This document shows positions 1-9,109 of a stretch of 64,000 nucleotides of DNA, one piece after another (within the stretch, counting starts at the first letter, position 1; each line of letters opens with the position of its first letter). The translations under genes and the position numbers were made by a program. The stretch is taken from assembly GCA_013214545.1 (NCBI GenBank), contig JABSQB010000005.1, positions 80,880 through 144,879 of the forward strand, written 5' to 3'. Source of the DNA: Henriciella sp. (GTDB taxonomy: Bacteria > Pseudomonadota > Alphaproteobacteria > Caulobacterales > Hyphomonadaceae). Below the pieces are notes generated by a model, which had not been told where the DNA came from, ran no database searches, and was given only the letters and a program-made list of their open reading frames with translations.

Positions 1-7
1 GGGGCGA

Positions 8-1021
8 TCAGGCATCGAAACTGGCTCGATTTGCGATCATGGTTTGCGCCAGCTCTATCGCAGCAATCAGACTGTCTGGTTTGGCATTGCCCTTGGCGGC
101 CGCGTCATAGGCCGTGCCGTGATCCGGGCTTGTGCGGATGATGGGCAGGCCCAGCGTCGTATTGACGCCTCCCCACATATCCAGCGTCTTGACCGGGATT
201 AGGCCCTGATCGTGGGTCATCGCGATCACCACGTCATAATCGCCGTTCAAGGCTTCATGAAACACAGTGTCAGCAGGCCGCGCGTCAGAGATGCGAATGC
301 CGTCAGCGCGAAGATGCGCGGCAATCGGATTGATGAGGTCCTGTTCCTCACTGCCAATCGATCCGCCTTCTCCGGCATGAGGGTTTAGTGCGGAAAAGGC
401 GATGCGAGGGTCCCGGATCGCGAAGTCGCGGCGCAGGGCCGTGTCAGTGATTTGAGCAATCAGACTGAGGCTGCCGGGGGTTAGATGCTCTATGACTTGC
501 ATCAGCGGGATGTGGATGGTGGCTAATGACACGCGAAGGCCGCCACCAACCAGCATCATGACCGGCTTAATGCTGTGGTTGAAGTTTGCGCTACAGAGGT
601 CTGCGATGAATTCCGTGTGCCCGGGATGAGAGAAGCCGGCTTGATACAGCACCGCTTTGGAAATCGGATTTGTGACCATGCCGCTTGCTGCTCCGGTGAG
701 GCAGAGCTCTGTCGCGCGCTGGATACTATCAATAGTGGCCGCAGCACCGATCGGAGAGGGTTGCCCGACGCTTAATGCATCGAGGTCTTCGATTTCGATC
801 GGTAGGAGCGGCAGAGCTTTTGGAAAAAGATCAGCGACTTCGGCAACGGTGTTGACACGCTCGACTGGAATATCGCCCTCATACAGGCGCGGATCTCCCA
901 CCACGAAAAAAGGCGCGCCGCCCGCTGCTGAGAGTGTCTTCCAAGCAAGGCCGGTGATTTGAGGGCCGCACCCGGCCGGATCCCCCATAGTTACGGCGAG
1001 AGGCTGATGCGACGTCGACAA
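8..1021 (-). CDS. pdxA: 4-hydroxythreonine-4-phosphate dehydrogenase
   Basis: PdxA oxidises 4-phospho-hydroxy-threonine in the cytoplasm as part of pyridoxal 5'-phosphate synthesis (DXP-dependent route). The 337-residue product opens with the family motif VTMGDPAGCGPQ and contains the metal-site region GHTEFIAD and the HDQGLIPVK segment; length is normal. The start is a TTG at 1021, eight bases after the surA stop, with no clear ribosome binding site and no ATG or GTG in frame further up, so translational coupling to surA is likely. It is the third gene of lptD-surA-pdxA; ksgA usually follows this string but would lie outside the window. Function is very secure, the exact start less so. Confidence 0.96.
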   Translation of the reverse strand: MSTSHQPLAVTMGDPAGCGPQITGLAWKTLSAAGGAPFFVVGDPRLYEGDIPVERVNTVAEVADLFPKALPLLPIEIEDLDALSVGQPSPIGAAATIDSIQRATELCLTGAASGMVTNPISKAVLYQAGFSHPGHTEFIADLCSANFNHSIKPVMMLVGGGLRVSLATIHIPLMQVIEHLTPGSLSLIAQITDTALRRDFAIRDPRIAFSALNPHAGEGGSIGSEEQDLINPIAAHLRADGIRISDARPADTVFHEALNGDYDVVIAMTHDQGLIPVKTLDMWGGVNTTLGLPIIRTSPDHGTAYDAAAKGNAKPDSLIAAIELAQTMIANRASFDA

Positions 1022-1029
1022 TGGCGTGA

Positions 1030-2268
1030 TTAGCGGCGGATAATCGTCGCTTCGCGTCGCAGATTGCGCAGGCTGCGTTCCGAGATCATGCCAAGTTGTT
1101 GAGAGAACAGTCGATCTTCGATCTGCTCGGCGCTCGGGACAGCCTGCATGTCATCTCTTCGGTCGCAGACATACATCACCGCCAGCGTGCCAGACTGGGC
1201 GAAAATATCGGTCGCTTCACCGACCGGTGTGTTGGTGACCATGGCTTGGGCTTCCGGGCCGAGATCGTTGACATTGAGATCCGTCAGCGTGACCGCACGC
1301 AGGTTTTCGTCCGCGTCTGCAACCGTTTCGACCTCGGCGCACCCTTCGATCTGCTCCACAGCGGCTTTCAGGTCAGCGTCGCTGCCATTGTTCACGGTTA
1401 GGCGCGCGACGTCGACCAGGGTCACAGAATCGGACGGATCGCGCTTGGCGCGGACACTCATCAGATAAATTCCGTCCTCGACTGTGATAGGGTCGGTCAG
1501 GCCGGGTCCACTCAGGCTCTGAACCGCAGCTTTGCGTTCATCTTCAAAGTCATCAAGGACAACCCAGCTCATGTCACCGCCTGTTGCGGCTGTCGGCGCT
1601 GATGAGAATCGCTGCGCTGCGACTTCAAATGGAGCGCCAGCGCGCAATTGCTCAAGAATAGAATTGGCCGCCGTTAGCGCTTGCGTTTTGTCTTCGGGTG
1701 TTGGCGCGAACAGAAAAATCTCCGAAACCAGATACTGTTCTTTCTGGGCATCTGCCTGCAGTCGTTTCAACTGTTCTTGAATCTGGTTGTCCGAGATTCG
1801 AATCCGAGACCCATAAAGCCCGTTCATGATTCGGCGCCAGGCAATCTCTGCGCGGGTCTGGTCTTCCAGGCTGGTTGGATTGACGCCGGATTGCAGCAAA
1901 GTCGAAACCAGCGATTCGCGAGTCAGACCAGATTGCTGCGCCAGGCGGTCGATCGAACTGGCGATCTCACTATCAGAGATCTCGACTTCATATTCGGCCG
2001 CTTCCTGCAGCTGAAGGCGTTCATCAATCAACTGTTCGAGAGCTTGCGCTGTGATCTGCTGAACTTGCTCTGGTGTTGGTTCCCGGCCGCCAAGACTAAG
2101 CAGCAGCAGCCTTGCGCGCTGTCTGACGTCGGTAAACGAAATCGGATCATCGTTCACAACTGCAACCACGCCTTCGATCTGAAGGGTTTCTGGCGCCGCT
2201 TCCTGAGCGCTCACATAGCCGCAGGCTGTAAAGCCCATCAAGGTTGCCAGGGCAATTGACCGAAACAT
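1030..2268 (-). CDS. surA: SurA-like periplasmic peptidyl-prolyl isomerase
   Basis: This is a periplasmic chaperone and parvulin-type prolyl isomerase for outer-membrane proteins. The 412 residues start with a Sec signal (hydrophobic stretch ending near VSAQ), followed by a SurA N-terminal chaperone region (about 30-165) and one PpiC-type rotamase domain (about 175-275). E. coli SurA has two parvulin domains; here the second is not evident. A good ribosome binding site (AGGAGA) precedes the ATG at 2268. It lies between lptD and pdxA on the same strand, the usual place for surA, and its main client LptD is encoded directly upstream. A Cys in the signal region does not fit a lipobox, so I call it soluble. 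Confidence 0.9.
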   Translation of the reverse strand: MFRSIALATLMGFTACGYVSAQEAAPETLQIEGVVAVVNDDPISFTDVRQRARLLLLSLGGREPTPEQVQQITAQALEQLIDERLQLQEAAEYEVEISDSEIASSIDRLAQQSGLTRESLVSTLLQSGVNPTSLEDQTRAEIAWRRIMNGLYGSRIRISDNQIQEQLKRLQADAQKEQYLVSEIFLFAPTPEDKTQALTAANSILEQLRAGAPFEVAAQRFSSAPTAATGGDMSWVVLDDFEDERKAAVQSLSGPGLTDPITVEDGIYLMSVRAKRDPSDSVTLVDVARLTVNNGSDADLKAAVEQIEGCAEVETVADADENLRAVTLTDLNVNDLGPEAQAMVTNTPVGEATDIFAQSGTLAVMYVCDRRDDMQAVPSAEQIEDRLFSQQLGMISERSLRNLRREATIIRR

Positions 2269-2378
2269 ACTCTATCTCCTGCGGCAAAATTCAGTCCGCG
2301 TTTAGCATGCGGAACATAACGGTTGCTGAACAATGCGCAACGCACGTGGCTGCAATGTGTCGATACTGCGTTTGTGAT

Positions 2379-4586
2379 TTAGTCGACGTCGTTAGAGCCA
2401 AGGCCGCCGAGGGTTTTCAGAGCGAAGCGGAACTTGATTGAGTCTGTGGGCCCGAGTGTTCTGTCGATCGCCTCCGAGCGCTCAAACGAGACTTCAAAAC
2501 GTGAGCAGTCGTCTTCGTAGGCCAAACCGAACGACTGACTGATATCGCGCGGATCAGACAGTGCACCTTGCGAGTTCACGCGGCCTGAAATATCGCGACT
2601 TAAGCCGTAAAGCAGGTAGTAATTGTCAGTGACTTTGAAGTCGGCGTTCACCTGAATGCCTTCATCATTCAGGCCAGAATTGGTGATCCTTCCATCAATC
2701 CGGTAATAGCGCGCATTTGCCCGAAAGCGCCAAAAATTGGTGTTCACGCGCGCGTCGATCCGATTGAGATTCAGGTCGTCATCATCCAGCCGTACGCGGG
2801 TTTCGAGCCGAAGAGGGTTACCAAAGTCCGCAGATAGACCGGCAACCCAATCGGATACTGTTCCGTCCAGATTTGAGCCGACGTCAAATACCGGGTCACT
2901 CATGTCGCGCCAGCGCTTGCCGCCGAGCGCAGAGATGGACATGCCATTCTTCCACCGCGCCGTCACCGAGGTTCCAATGGATGCCTTGCTGCCGCCTTCA
3001 TAAGTATCGAAGCCCGCTGCGGCGTTGGCTTCAAATAAAGACGACTCATCGAGCTCATAGAATAGGCTGTCCTCTATCGGGATGTCAGGGTCATTTGTCC
3101 CTGCGGTTCCATAGGCGACCATGCCTTCCGGCTCGACGATCAGATCGATGTATTTGCCAGGACGAAAGAGGGGGTAAGAGACACGTGTGCCGATACTGGC
3201 GACACCGCGAGAGACTTCATCTACCCCGCTTGGAGTGTCATCCAGTTGATAATAGTCAAATCGTCCTTCAGCGAACGGATTGACCAGGATGCCGCCAGGC
3301 AGAACACGATTGGCATTCCATTCAACGCCGCCAGATGCGCGGTAGCTGTCGATTCCCAATTCCCGCTCAAGGATGGCGGTGGAGCCCGAAACAGCGACGG
3401 TACCGTACTTGCCATAGTCGAGCAGACGCTCCCCAAACATGAGCGGCAGAGCCCGCGGCAAGCGCGCGTCTGAATCATTGTCGCGATTGGTTTCGAAGGT
3501 CAGCAAAGCGCTGTCAAAGTACCAGTCTCGGCTCTGCGCTTGCGTATAGAGTTGGTTCAGCAAGTACCTTGGTTGACCGGCATACAGGCCGCGGTCGCTG
3601 TTTTCGCCTTCGATGTCGTAACGCCGCGTGTACAAGTCGTCGCTCACCTGTTCAACAGCGAAGCCCCAGCTCCAGCCAGGTCGGATTTCGAAGCCACCTT
3701 CAGCAAAGATGTGACCGCGCCATTCCTTTTCGCCGAACTTCTCGCCGTCAGAATCGAATTCCTGCTCATTAGTCAGACTGACATCCGCCTGCACGGAACC
3801 GGACCAGAAGCGCTTGCGATACTGCGCCTCGAGCAGCGGATTCACGTTGGCCATGACGCGCGGCGAGATGGTCAGGTCGGAATAGGGCGAGATCGCCCAG
3901 TAATAGGGTTGTTGATAATAGACACCGAGTTTTGAGGAGGTGCCAAAATCAGGCGGCAACAGACCAGAGCGACGCCCTGAACTCGGATCGGGATGCGCGA
4001 AGAATGGCAGATACAGCACCGGCACGCCGGCAACTTCCAAGACCGCGTCGCGATACGACATCATTTCAGACTGCTCATCGAGCACCGCGCGGCGTGCGCG
4101 CAAAGCCCAGGTCGGGCGATCGTCTTCGTCGCAGACTTCGCACGACGTGTAGACGATTTTTTCCAGCGCGTTGTAACCGTCAGATGACCGGACTGCGGAT
4201 TCCGCCACCGCGACGCCGCCTTCGGCGGTGCGGGTCGAAAAACCGATGGCATACCCGTCGATCAGATTACTGCTGGTTTCGATTTCGTTTGCAAAGGTTT
4301 CACTGCCGTCTGCGTCAATGACAATGACATTGCCGATCGCGCGAACCCGGTCTGTCTCGCGGAAATAGATCAGGCGGTCGGCACGCAGGATGCGCCCTTC
4401 ATATTTAGCCTCAACATTGCCCTCAGCGATGACGGAATTGTCCGCCTCATTGACGAAAATATTGTCCGCATCGAGGATGACTTTTGGTTGTTCGGCGGCG
4501 GGTTCAGATGCCGTATCCTGGGCCGCCGCAATCCCGGTATGCGCGAGAGTTGCCGCAAAAAGCAGGAAACTGGTCCATTTGTGCAT
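2379..4586 (-). CDS. lptD: LPS-assembly protein LptD
   Basis: LptD is the outer-membrane beta-barrel that inserts lipopolysaccharide into the outer leaflet. The 735-residue product has a cleavable signal (cut near IAAAQ), an OstA/LptA-like periplasmic jellyroll at about 40-140 (repeating units such as ADNIFVNEADNSVIAEGN), and a long C-terminal barrel with aromatic-rich alternating segments. Cys residues in the CEVC segment near residue 150 and a late Cys near the C-terminus could form the disulfides known from the family. It heads lptD-surA-pdxA. The partner permease genes lptF and lptG lie about 26 kb away in this window, whereas they often sit just upstream of lptD. Confidence 0.95.
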   Translation of the reverse strand: MHKWTSFLLFAATLAHTGIAAAQDTASEPAAEQPKVILDADNIFVNEADNSVIAEGNVEAKYEGRILRADRLIYFRETDRVRAIGNVIVIDADGSETFANEIETSSNLIDGYAIGFSTRTAEGGVAVAESAVRSSDGYNALEKIVYTSCEVCDEDDRPTWALRARRAVLDEQSEMMSYRDAVLEVAGVPVLYLPFFAHPDPSSGRRSGLLPPDFGTSSKLGVYYQQPYYWAISPYSDLTISPRVMANVNPLLEAQYRKRFWSGSVQADVSLTNEQEFDSDGEKFGEKEWRGHIFAEGGFEIRPGWSWGFAVEQVSDDLYTRRYDIEGENSDRGLYAGQPRYLLNQLYTQAQSRDWYFDSALLTFETNRDNDSDARLPRALPLMFGERLLDYGKYGTVAVSGSTAILERELGIDSYRASGGVEWNANRVLPGGILVNPFAEGRFDYYQLDDTPSGVDEVSRGVASIGTRVSYPLFRPGKYIDLIVEPEGMVAYGTAGTNDPDIPIEDSLFYELDESSLFEANAAAGFDTYEGGSKASIGTSVTARWKNGMSISALGGKRWRDMSDPVFDVGSNLDGTVSDWVAGLSADFGNPLRLETRVRLDDDDLNLNRIDARVNTNFWRFRANARYYRIDGRITNSGLNDEGIQVNADFKVTDNYYLLYGLSRDISGRVNSQGALSDPRDISQSFGLAYEDDCSRFEVSFERSEAIDRTLGPTDSIKFRFALKTLGGLGSNDVD

Positions 4587-4702
4587 TCTGCGACTCCGAA
4601 CTCCTTGGTCTTAAGTCGCATACGCCCTGCCTATCCCAGCGTCTAGCCGCGGCACCCGTTAGAGATGTGAAATTACAGTCAGTTGTGTCTTTGCTGCGTC
4701 GC

Positions 4703-5815
4703 TCAGTCGAGCGCCAGTGATGCCAGTCCTCCAGGGTACGTCATGGCGCGCCCTTCCAGTTCGAGTTCCACCAAAATCGCCGCACAACGATGTTCGCCGA
4801 TTTCAGCGGCTCTGGCGATGTCTTCGATTGAGACTGGCAGCGAGGTGAGCAGCGCCGCGACGAGGTCCTTTTGATGCACAGGGATCTCTGACCCAGGCGT
4901 ATCCTCGCCGCCGAACTCTGGTCCCGAAGGGGCGAACAATCCGCGTTGTCGTGGCTGCGCCAGGACTTCCAGAACATCATCAGCATTGCGAACGAGGATG
5001 GCGCCCTCACGCAAAAGGCGGTTTGTTCCGGCATATCTCGGATCCAGAGGCGAGCCCGGCACAGCCATGACGTCACGGTTTTGCTCCAACGCTGTGCGCG
5101 CCGATATGAGGGATCCGGAGCGTTCGGCCGCTTCGATCAAAAGGACGGCTTCAGAGACACCGGTAATGATCCGGTTTCTGCGCGGAAAATCGCGGGCTTT
5201 GGCGCGATGCCCGAGCGGGCTCTCGCTTATGATGAGGCCGTTTTCGACGATCGCGTGAAAAAGCCGCTCGTGTTGAGGCGGATAAATATGATCTATACCG
5301 CCACCAAGGACTGCGATCGTGCCACCTGACAGGGCTGCGGCGTGCGCTTCGCCATCAATACCGCGGGCCAGGCCCGAAACAATGACCACGCCCTCGCTAG
5401 ACAGGCCGCCAGAGATGTCACGGGCCAGTTTTCGTCCTGCAGCTGAGGCCTGCCGCGCGCCGACGATCGCAACTGACTTGCGTTGAGCAAGCGCCAGGTC
5501 GCCGAGAACGCTCAGAACGGGCGGCGGCGGTGCGAGCTGGGACAAAAGCGGCGGATAGTCGGCTTCATTTGCACAGATGATCTTGCCGCCCGCCGCCAGG
5601 GTAGCTTCATATTCGCGTTCAATCTGACCTCTGGGCGGAATCCTGTGGCCGGATCGACCAGCCGTCAGACCTGGCAGCGCGTCGAGCGCGGCGGCGGCTG
5701 AGCCAAAGCGGGCAATGCGTTGGAAGAACGTTACCGGCCCGATGCGCGGCGTGCGCGTCAGTTGAAGCCAGTCCAGTTTATCAGTTTCGCTTGGTCCCCC
5801 AGACCGTTTTGCTAT
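4703..5815 (-). CDS. dprA: DNA-processing protein DprA, no canonical start codon
   Basis: DprA binds incoming single-stranded DNA and loads RecA during natural transformation. The Rossmann-fold DNA_processg_A core is complete (SGLARGIDGEAH, FPRRNRIITG, SGSLISARTA) and a C-terminal winged-helix segment follows (LPVSIEDIARAAEIGEH onward). The first ATG/GTG/TTG in frame is a TTG at 5545, which would give 280 residues and lose the N-terminal domain. The same frame stays open upstream to a TAA at 5822-5824 and encodes a typical DprA N-terminus (LDWLQLTRTPRIGPVTFFQR, then RFGSAAAALDALPGL). Only non-standard starts exist there: ATA at 5815, overlapping the plsY stop as ATAG behind AAGGG, or CTG at 5776. 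I give the ATA-initiated span (370 residues, normal DprA length). Confidence 0.85.
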   Translation of the reverse strand: MAKRSGGPSETDKLDWLQLTRTPRIGPVTFFQRIARFGSAAAALDALPGLTAGRSGHRIPPRGQIEREYEATLAAGGKIICANEADYPPLLSQLAPPPPVLSVLGDLALAQRKSVAIVGARQASAAGRKLARDISGGLSSEGVVIVSGLARGIDGEAHAAALSGGTIAVLGGGIDHIYPPQHERLFHAIVENGLIISESPLGHRAKARDFPRRNRIITGVSEAVLLIEAAERSGSLISARTALEQNRDVMAVPGSPLDPRYAGTNRLLREGAILVRNADDVLEVLAQPRQRGLFAPSGPEFGGEDTPGSEIPVHQKDLVAALLTSLPVSIEDIARAAEIGEHRCAAILVELELEGRAMTYPGGLASLALD

Positions 5816-6408
5816 TTTCCCTTACTCCCGAATTTTGGCTCGGTCCCCTTGAGTAGCCGTTTGATATTTTCACGATGCGTCCAGAAGACGAGCACACTCA
5901 AGCCCAAGAGCAGGAGAGATGCAAACTGTGTTTCGCCTAAAAGGTAGGCGCCGATCGGAACGCAGGCGGCTGCCGTCAAAGCCGAGAGCGACGAAATTCG
6001 GGTGAGGGCAAATAGAATCAACCAGATTGGTGCGCCAACCGCCAGCGCGAGCGGTGAGGCAAAAACCAATAAGCCGGCATAGGTTGCGACGCCTTTACCG
6101 CCTTTGAATCCGAGCCAGATCGGGTAGCAGTGGCCGATAAACGCAAACAGGCCCGCGATTAGGCCGAAGTTCCGTTCACCCGTCACGCTGGCAATGATCA
6201 ACACGGCGAGGCCCGCTTTGAAACTGTCGAGCAGAAGGGTAGCGAACGCCAGATCCTTGCGACCCGTGCGCAGGACGTTGGTCGCGCCGATATTGCCCGA
6301 ACCCACCTGGCGAATATCGCCGAGTCCGGCCAGCCGCGTTAGCAACAGGCCAAATGGGATGGATCCCAATAAATATCCGGCAAACGCGGCAATGAAATAC
6401 CAGTACAT
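5812..6408 (-). CDS. plsY: Glycerol-3-phosphate acyltransferase PlsY
   Basis: PlsY is the inner-membrane enzyme that transfers the acyl group of acyl-phosphate to glycerol-3-phosphate, the first step of phospholipid synthesis. The 198-residue product is highly hydrophobic with about five membrane spans and carries the family motifs GSIPFG (motif 1 region), GSGNIGATNVLRTG (motif 2) and GFKGGKGVAT (motif 3). The chosen ATG at 6408 follows a GAGGG ribosome binding site and begins MYWYFIAAF; a longer TTG-initiated frame from 6459 adds 17 unlikely residues. It is the upstream partner of dprA, a pairing common in alphaproteobacteria, and its stop overlaps the likely dprA start. Confidence 0.95.
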   Translation of the reverse strand: MYWYFIAAFAGYLLGSIPFGLLLTRLAGLGDIRQVGSGNIGATNVLRTGRKDLAFATLLLDSFKAGLAVLIIASVTGERNFGLIAGLFAFIGHCYPIWLGFKGGKGVATYAGLLVFASPLALAVGAPIWLILFALTRISSLSALTAAACVPIGAYLLGETQFASLLLLGLSVLVFWTHRENIKRLLKGTEPKFGSKGK

Positions 6409-6554
6409 GACACCCTCTTCTGCGAGGTGCTTATGAGCTGCGCCGAAACACGCCGTCAAGCTGGTGCCCTGCTATTGATTTGAGGCGTTTGCGGCAAAAG
6501 TTATTAAAAAACAGTATTATGAGTCAAATACTGAATGTTCTGACCGAGGTAGGG

Positions 6555-7754
6555 CTAGATTCGCGCAATGATATCTAACGCCGTCATGGTTTCAGCGCTG
6601 AGGAATCCGACTTCAAGCCCGTGCTCGCGCTGGAACCGCTCCAAAGCCGATTGCGTCTGAGGACCATGAATCCCGTCCTGAGCGGCGAAATAACCAGCCT
6701 CTGATAATGCGGCTTGTGCAGCAATCACTGTGGTTTGCGCCCGATAGGGTGTACAATCAGGGGCGGTACAGACTGAAGGCTCCACGTTAAGCGCCTGGAT
6801 CGTTTCCAGCGTCATGTAACCCCGAGACAGCGTCTGATCACGTTGGAATTGTTCGATCGCGCCCTGGGTCTCCGGTCCATAGATGCCATCGATCTGGATG
6901 GTGTAGCCGCGATCGACCAGCGCAGACTGAATCTGGCGCACCGTTTCCCGGCTCGCCATCTGGTCGCAAAGCACTTCTGCGCGCACAAGCCGGGACGGCT
7001 CGGTGACAACCTCGCGTTCGACGTACTGATAGGTGGCAGGAATGATCTCAATCTCATGCCGCGCGGCTGCGAGCTGTTTTTGGTACGGAATAGCCGCATA
7101 CTCCGCAGAAACGGCCACACGGCGGGCAAAAGCGGGGCGTTGCACCACTTGGCGGGCGACCCGTTTATAGCGCGCGGGCACGGTTTGAGTCTCGGTGCGT
7201 GGTGGGGACACCATTCTGGTATGGTGAACGATCCGTTTCTTCGCCGGAATCTCGACTTTGCAGAGAATTGTGCCGGTGCCGTGTATGCCGCGATCTGTAG
7301 TATTTGCGGCAGCCGCGGGCGATCCATGCCCATACAGGCCTTTGCTGCGCTTCCAAACCGTTCTCGCGGGTTCAACCTCGATCGTTTCCGTCCAGGTTTC
7401 GTATTTTGCCGGGATATTAACCTCAGTTTCGCGCGCCGGAGCGACCAGAATGTCCTCAAATTTCAGGGCATAAGTCGGGGCAACGGTCTGATAAGCGAAC
7501 ATAGGCTGCTTAACCATGATGCGTTGGCGTCTTTGTTCATAAACAGCCGGAATATGGCGCTGGCGTTCGAATGCCGGATGCACGACGACGCGTTCTGTCA
7601 CCAGATCATAAGATTCCGGGGTCAGAGCGTTCGCAAAACAACGTTTCTCGGGATCGGGTCCGACAAGGGTCATCGTCGGAATGGCCTGCGCCATACCCGC
7701 CATGGTGAGCCATAAAAGCGTTACACCTAATACATGCCGGATCGATCGCAGCAT
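6555..7754 (-). CDS. Secreted two-domain peptidoglycan-binding protein with eight 23-residue repeats
   Basis: This envelope protein of about 399 residues is predicted to bind peptidoglycan through two C-terminal PG_binding_1 modules (about 270-325, with DGIYGPETQGAIEQFQ; and 345-398, with DGIHGPQTQSALERFQ). It begins with a signal peptide (cut near AQAIP). Between signal and binding modules are eight units of exactly 23 residues, pattern xPAxYxxxxxxVxVxPAxxxxxx, in two blocks of four (7347-7622 and 6975-7250) split by a 32-residue Gly/Ala-rich insert. Two short beta-strands per unit are likely. No catalytic domain is visible. ATG 7754 has GGGG at the right spacing; GTG 7760 is the alternative. 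It is monocistronic and divergent from the TetR gene. The repeat region has no function I recognise. Confidence 0.85.
   Translation of the reverse strand: MLRSIRHVLGVTLLWLTMAGMAQAIPTMTLVGPDPEKRCFANALTPESYDLVTERVVVHPAFERQRHIPAVYEQRRQRIMVKQPMFAYQTVAPTYALKFEDILVAPARETEVNIPAKYETWTETIEVEPARTVWKRSKGLYGHGSPAAAANTTDRGIHGTGTILCKVEIPAKKRIVHHTRMVSPPRTETQTVPARYKRVARQVVQRPAFARRVAVSAEYAAIPYQKQLAAARHEIEIIPATYQYVEREVVTEPSRLVRAEVLCDQMASRETVRQIQSALVDRGYTIQIDGIYGPETQGAIEQFQRDQTLSRGYMTLETIQALNVEPSVCTAPDCTPYRAQTTVIAAQAALSEAGYFAAQDGIHGPQTQSALERFQREHGLEVGFLSAETMTALDIIARI
6975..7622 (-). repeat. Protein-level tandem repeat, 2 x 4 units of 69 bp
   Basis: Eight 69-base units encode 23-residue repeats in the peptidoglycan-binding protein. 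Units 1-4 occupy 7347-7622 and units 5-8 occupy 6975-7250; bases 7251-7346 encode a 32-residue insert. Nucleotide identity between units is low, so the repeat shows mainly at protein level: Pro at unit positions 2-3, aromatic at 5, a Val/Ile pair near 12-14, Pro at 16-17. All eight units have identical length. Confidence 0.8.
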
Positions 7755-7996
7755 CTTCACCCCATCGGTCAGCGATCAATCTAGGCGGGGCAGCTTTCTC
7801 AGCGGTCAATCGAATAGATCAAAATCGATCGATCCATCGAATTTGAGCAAATATCTAATCAAACCTGCCGAGTGTGCGGATCAGCTGTGAAATCATTACC
7901 AATTTGTTGAGAATCTCGTTTGACTCGCTTGCATCGTTCTGACGTAATCTTTACGAACCCGCTTTAATCGCACGTTTGTCCAACAAGGCTGTACGA
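7755..7996. promoter_or_regulatory. Divergent intergenic region with a weak promoter candidate
   Basis: This 242-base gap between two divergent genes should hold both promoters. On the plus strand TTGACT (7920-7925) and TAATCT (7945-7950) resemble -35 and -10 elements, but the 19-base spacer is long. A GATCGATCGATC-type run near 7825-7836 is self-complementary, yet too short and common to call an operator. No small ORF or RNA gene is seen. Confidence 0.3.
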
Positions 7997-8590
7997 ATGT
8001 CCAATGCAGCAGAGCAACGCAAGCCCGGTCCGCGCGGCGCGAACCGCGAGCGTATCTTGCGGGCCGCTTTGGACATCATCTCCAAGCGCGGTGTCGACAA
8101 AGTGACTCATCGCGCCGTTGCATCAGTCGCGGGTGTGTCGCCAGGAACTACGACGTACCACTTCGCCACTCGCGAAGATCTCGTGCGGGACGCGTTTTCG
8201 CTTTATATTGATGATTATCAACGCACTTTGGTCGAAACGCTGACTCAGCGTCCGGTCCATACGCGGGAAGACTTCATCCGTTTCCTGGGCGGGATGACGA
8301 CCTTGAACCCGGAGAATTCCGGGCTTGAAGCCATTGAATACGAAATGGTCCTGTTTGCGGGCAGGGACGAAGCGATGCGGATGCGCGTTGCGGCCTGGTC
8401 GCGTACGCTTGAGAGTTGGTTGTCTGATCCACTCGAGCGCCTAGGCGCCAGTCGTCCGCTCGAAGCCGCAAGGATGCTGGTCGCCATGTCTCGTGGCAGC
8501 GAATTTGAAGTGCTGTCCCGAAGCCAGGAAATTCACCGCGATCAATTTGCCGCCCGGTTGAGCGCCTTGCTCGACGCAGTCTTGCGCTAA
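7997..8590 (+). CDS. TetR family transcriptional regulator
   Basis: This is a DNA-binding repressor-type protein of 197 residues. The N-terminal helix-turn-helix domain is clear ([51 protein letters not shown], about residues 15-65) and is followed by an all-helical ligand and dimerisation domain of unknown specificity. The ATG at 7997 is preceded by AAGG with a spacing of about eight bases; a TTG at 7976 would add seven residues. It overlaps the convergent ruvX by four bases. Its target is not evident; the divergent peptidoglycan-binding gene is the nearest candidate by position only. Confidence 0.88.
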   Translation: MSNAAEQRKPGPRGANRERILRAALDIISKRGVDKVTHRAVASVAGVSPGTTTYHFATREDLVRDAFSLYIDDYQRTLVETLTQRPVHTREDFIRFLGGMTTLNPENSGLEAIEYEMVLFAGRDEAMRMRVAAWSRTLESWLSDPLERLGASRPLEAARMLVAMSRGSEFEVLSRSQEIHRDQFAARLSALLDAVLR

Positions 8591-9048
8591 ACCGAACTAT
8601 TGGCGAGGCGATCGAGCGCCGTTTGCAAGATAATGGCGGCCGCAGATGCATCGATCGTTTCAGCCCGCCGGGCGCGGGTCATGTCTGCTGCCAGCATTAC
8701 GCGTTCTGCTTCGGCGCTGGACAGGCGCTCATCCTGAAAGGCGAGAGGCACGTCCCGATACTGCAGCAAATTGAAGACAAGCGCTTTGGTGGCCTGAACC
8801 CGCGGGCCCGAACTGCCATCAAGATTGAGCGGGAGCCCAACCACCAAACCAACGCAGCCGCGCTCATCATAAAGCTCGAACAAGCGATTGAGCGCTGGGC
8901 GCAGCTTCTTTCCGCGGGAAATGATCTCAACCGGGCTGGCAATCATGCGCAGGCCATCGCTGGCGGCGACGCCGATCGATTTGGCGCCGGGATCAAGTCC
9001 CAGCAGAGGGCCGTCAGCGGGCAGTTTGTCGAGCTTCAGTTCAGGCAT
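8587..9048 (-). CDS. ruvX: Holliday junction resolvase-like protein RuvX/YqgF
   Basis: RuvX (YqgF) is an RNase-H-fold nuclease linked to 16S rRNA 5' maturation and proposed as a Holliday junction resolvase. The family motifs are present: [16 protein letters not shown] (first catalytic Asp), [27 protein letters not shown], and the terminal acidic motif [11 protein letters not shown]. The product is 153 residues from the ATG at 9048. A longer frame reaches 9138 but would overlap gatC and add a non-homologous leader. The gene lies divergent to gatC with about 60 bases between starts, an arrangement common in alphaproteobacteria. Confidence 0.93.
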   Translation of the reverse strand: MPELKLDKLPADGPLLGLDPGAKSIGVAASDGLRMIASPVEIISRGKKLRPALNRLFELYDERGCVGLVVGLPLNLDGSSGPRVQATKALVFNLLQYRDVPLAFQDERLSSAEAERVMLAADMTRARRAETIDASAAAIILQTALDRLANSSV

Positions 9049-9109
9049 GGGCTTGTCTTCCGCTTCACTCGCGCGTATCGCTGCGCCGGTCAATTGGAGT
9101 TGCTGCCTA

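Noticed and set aside
7820..7840. GATCGATCGATC run as a TetR operator
   Set aside because: Low-complexity self-complementary run, too short and common in GC-rich DNA with GATC sites; no longer dyad around it.
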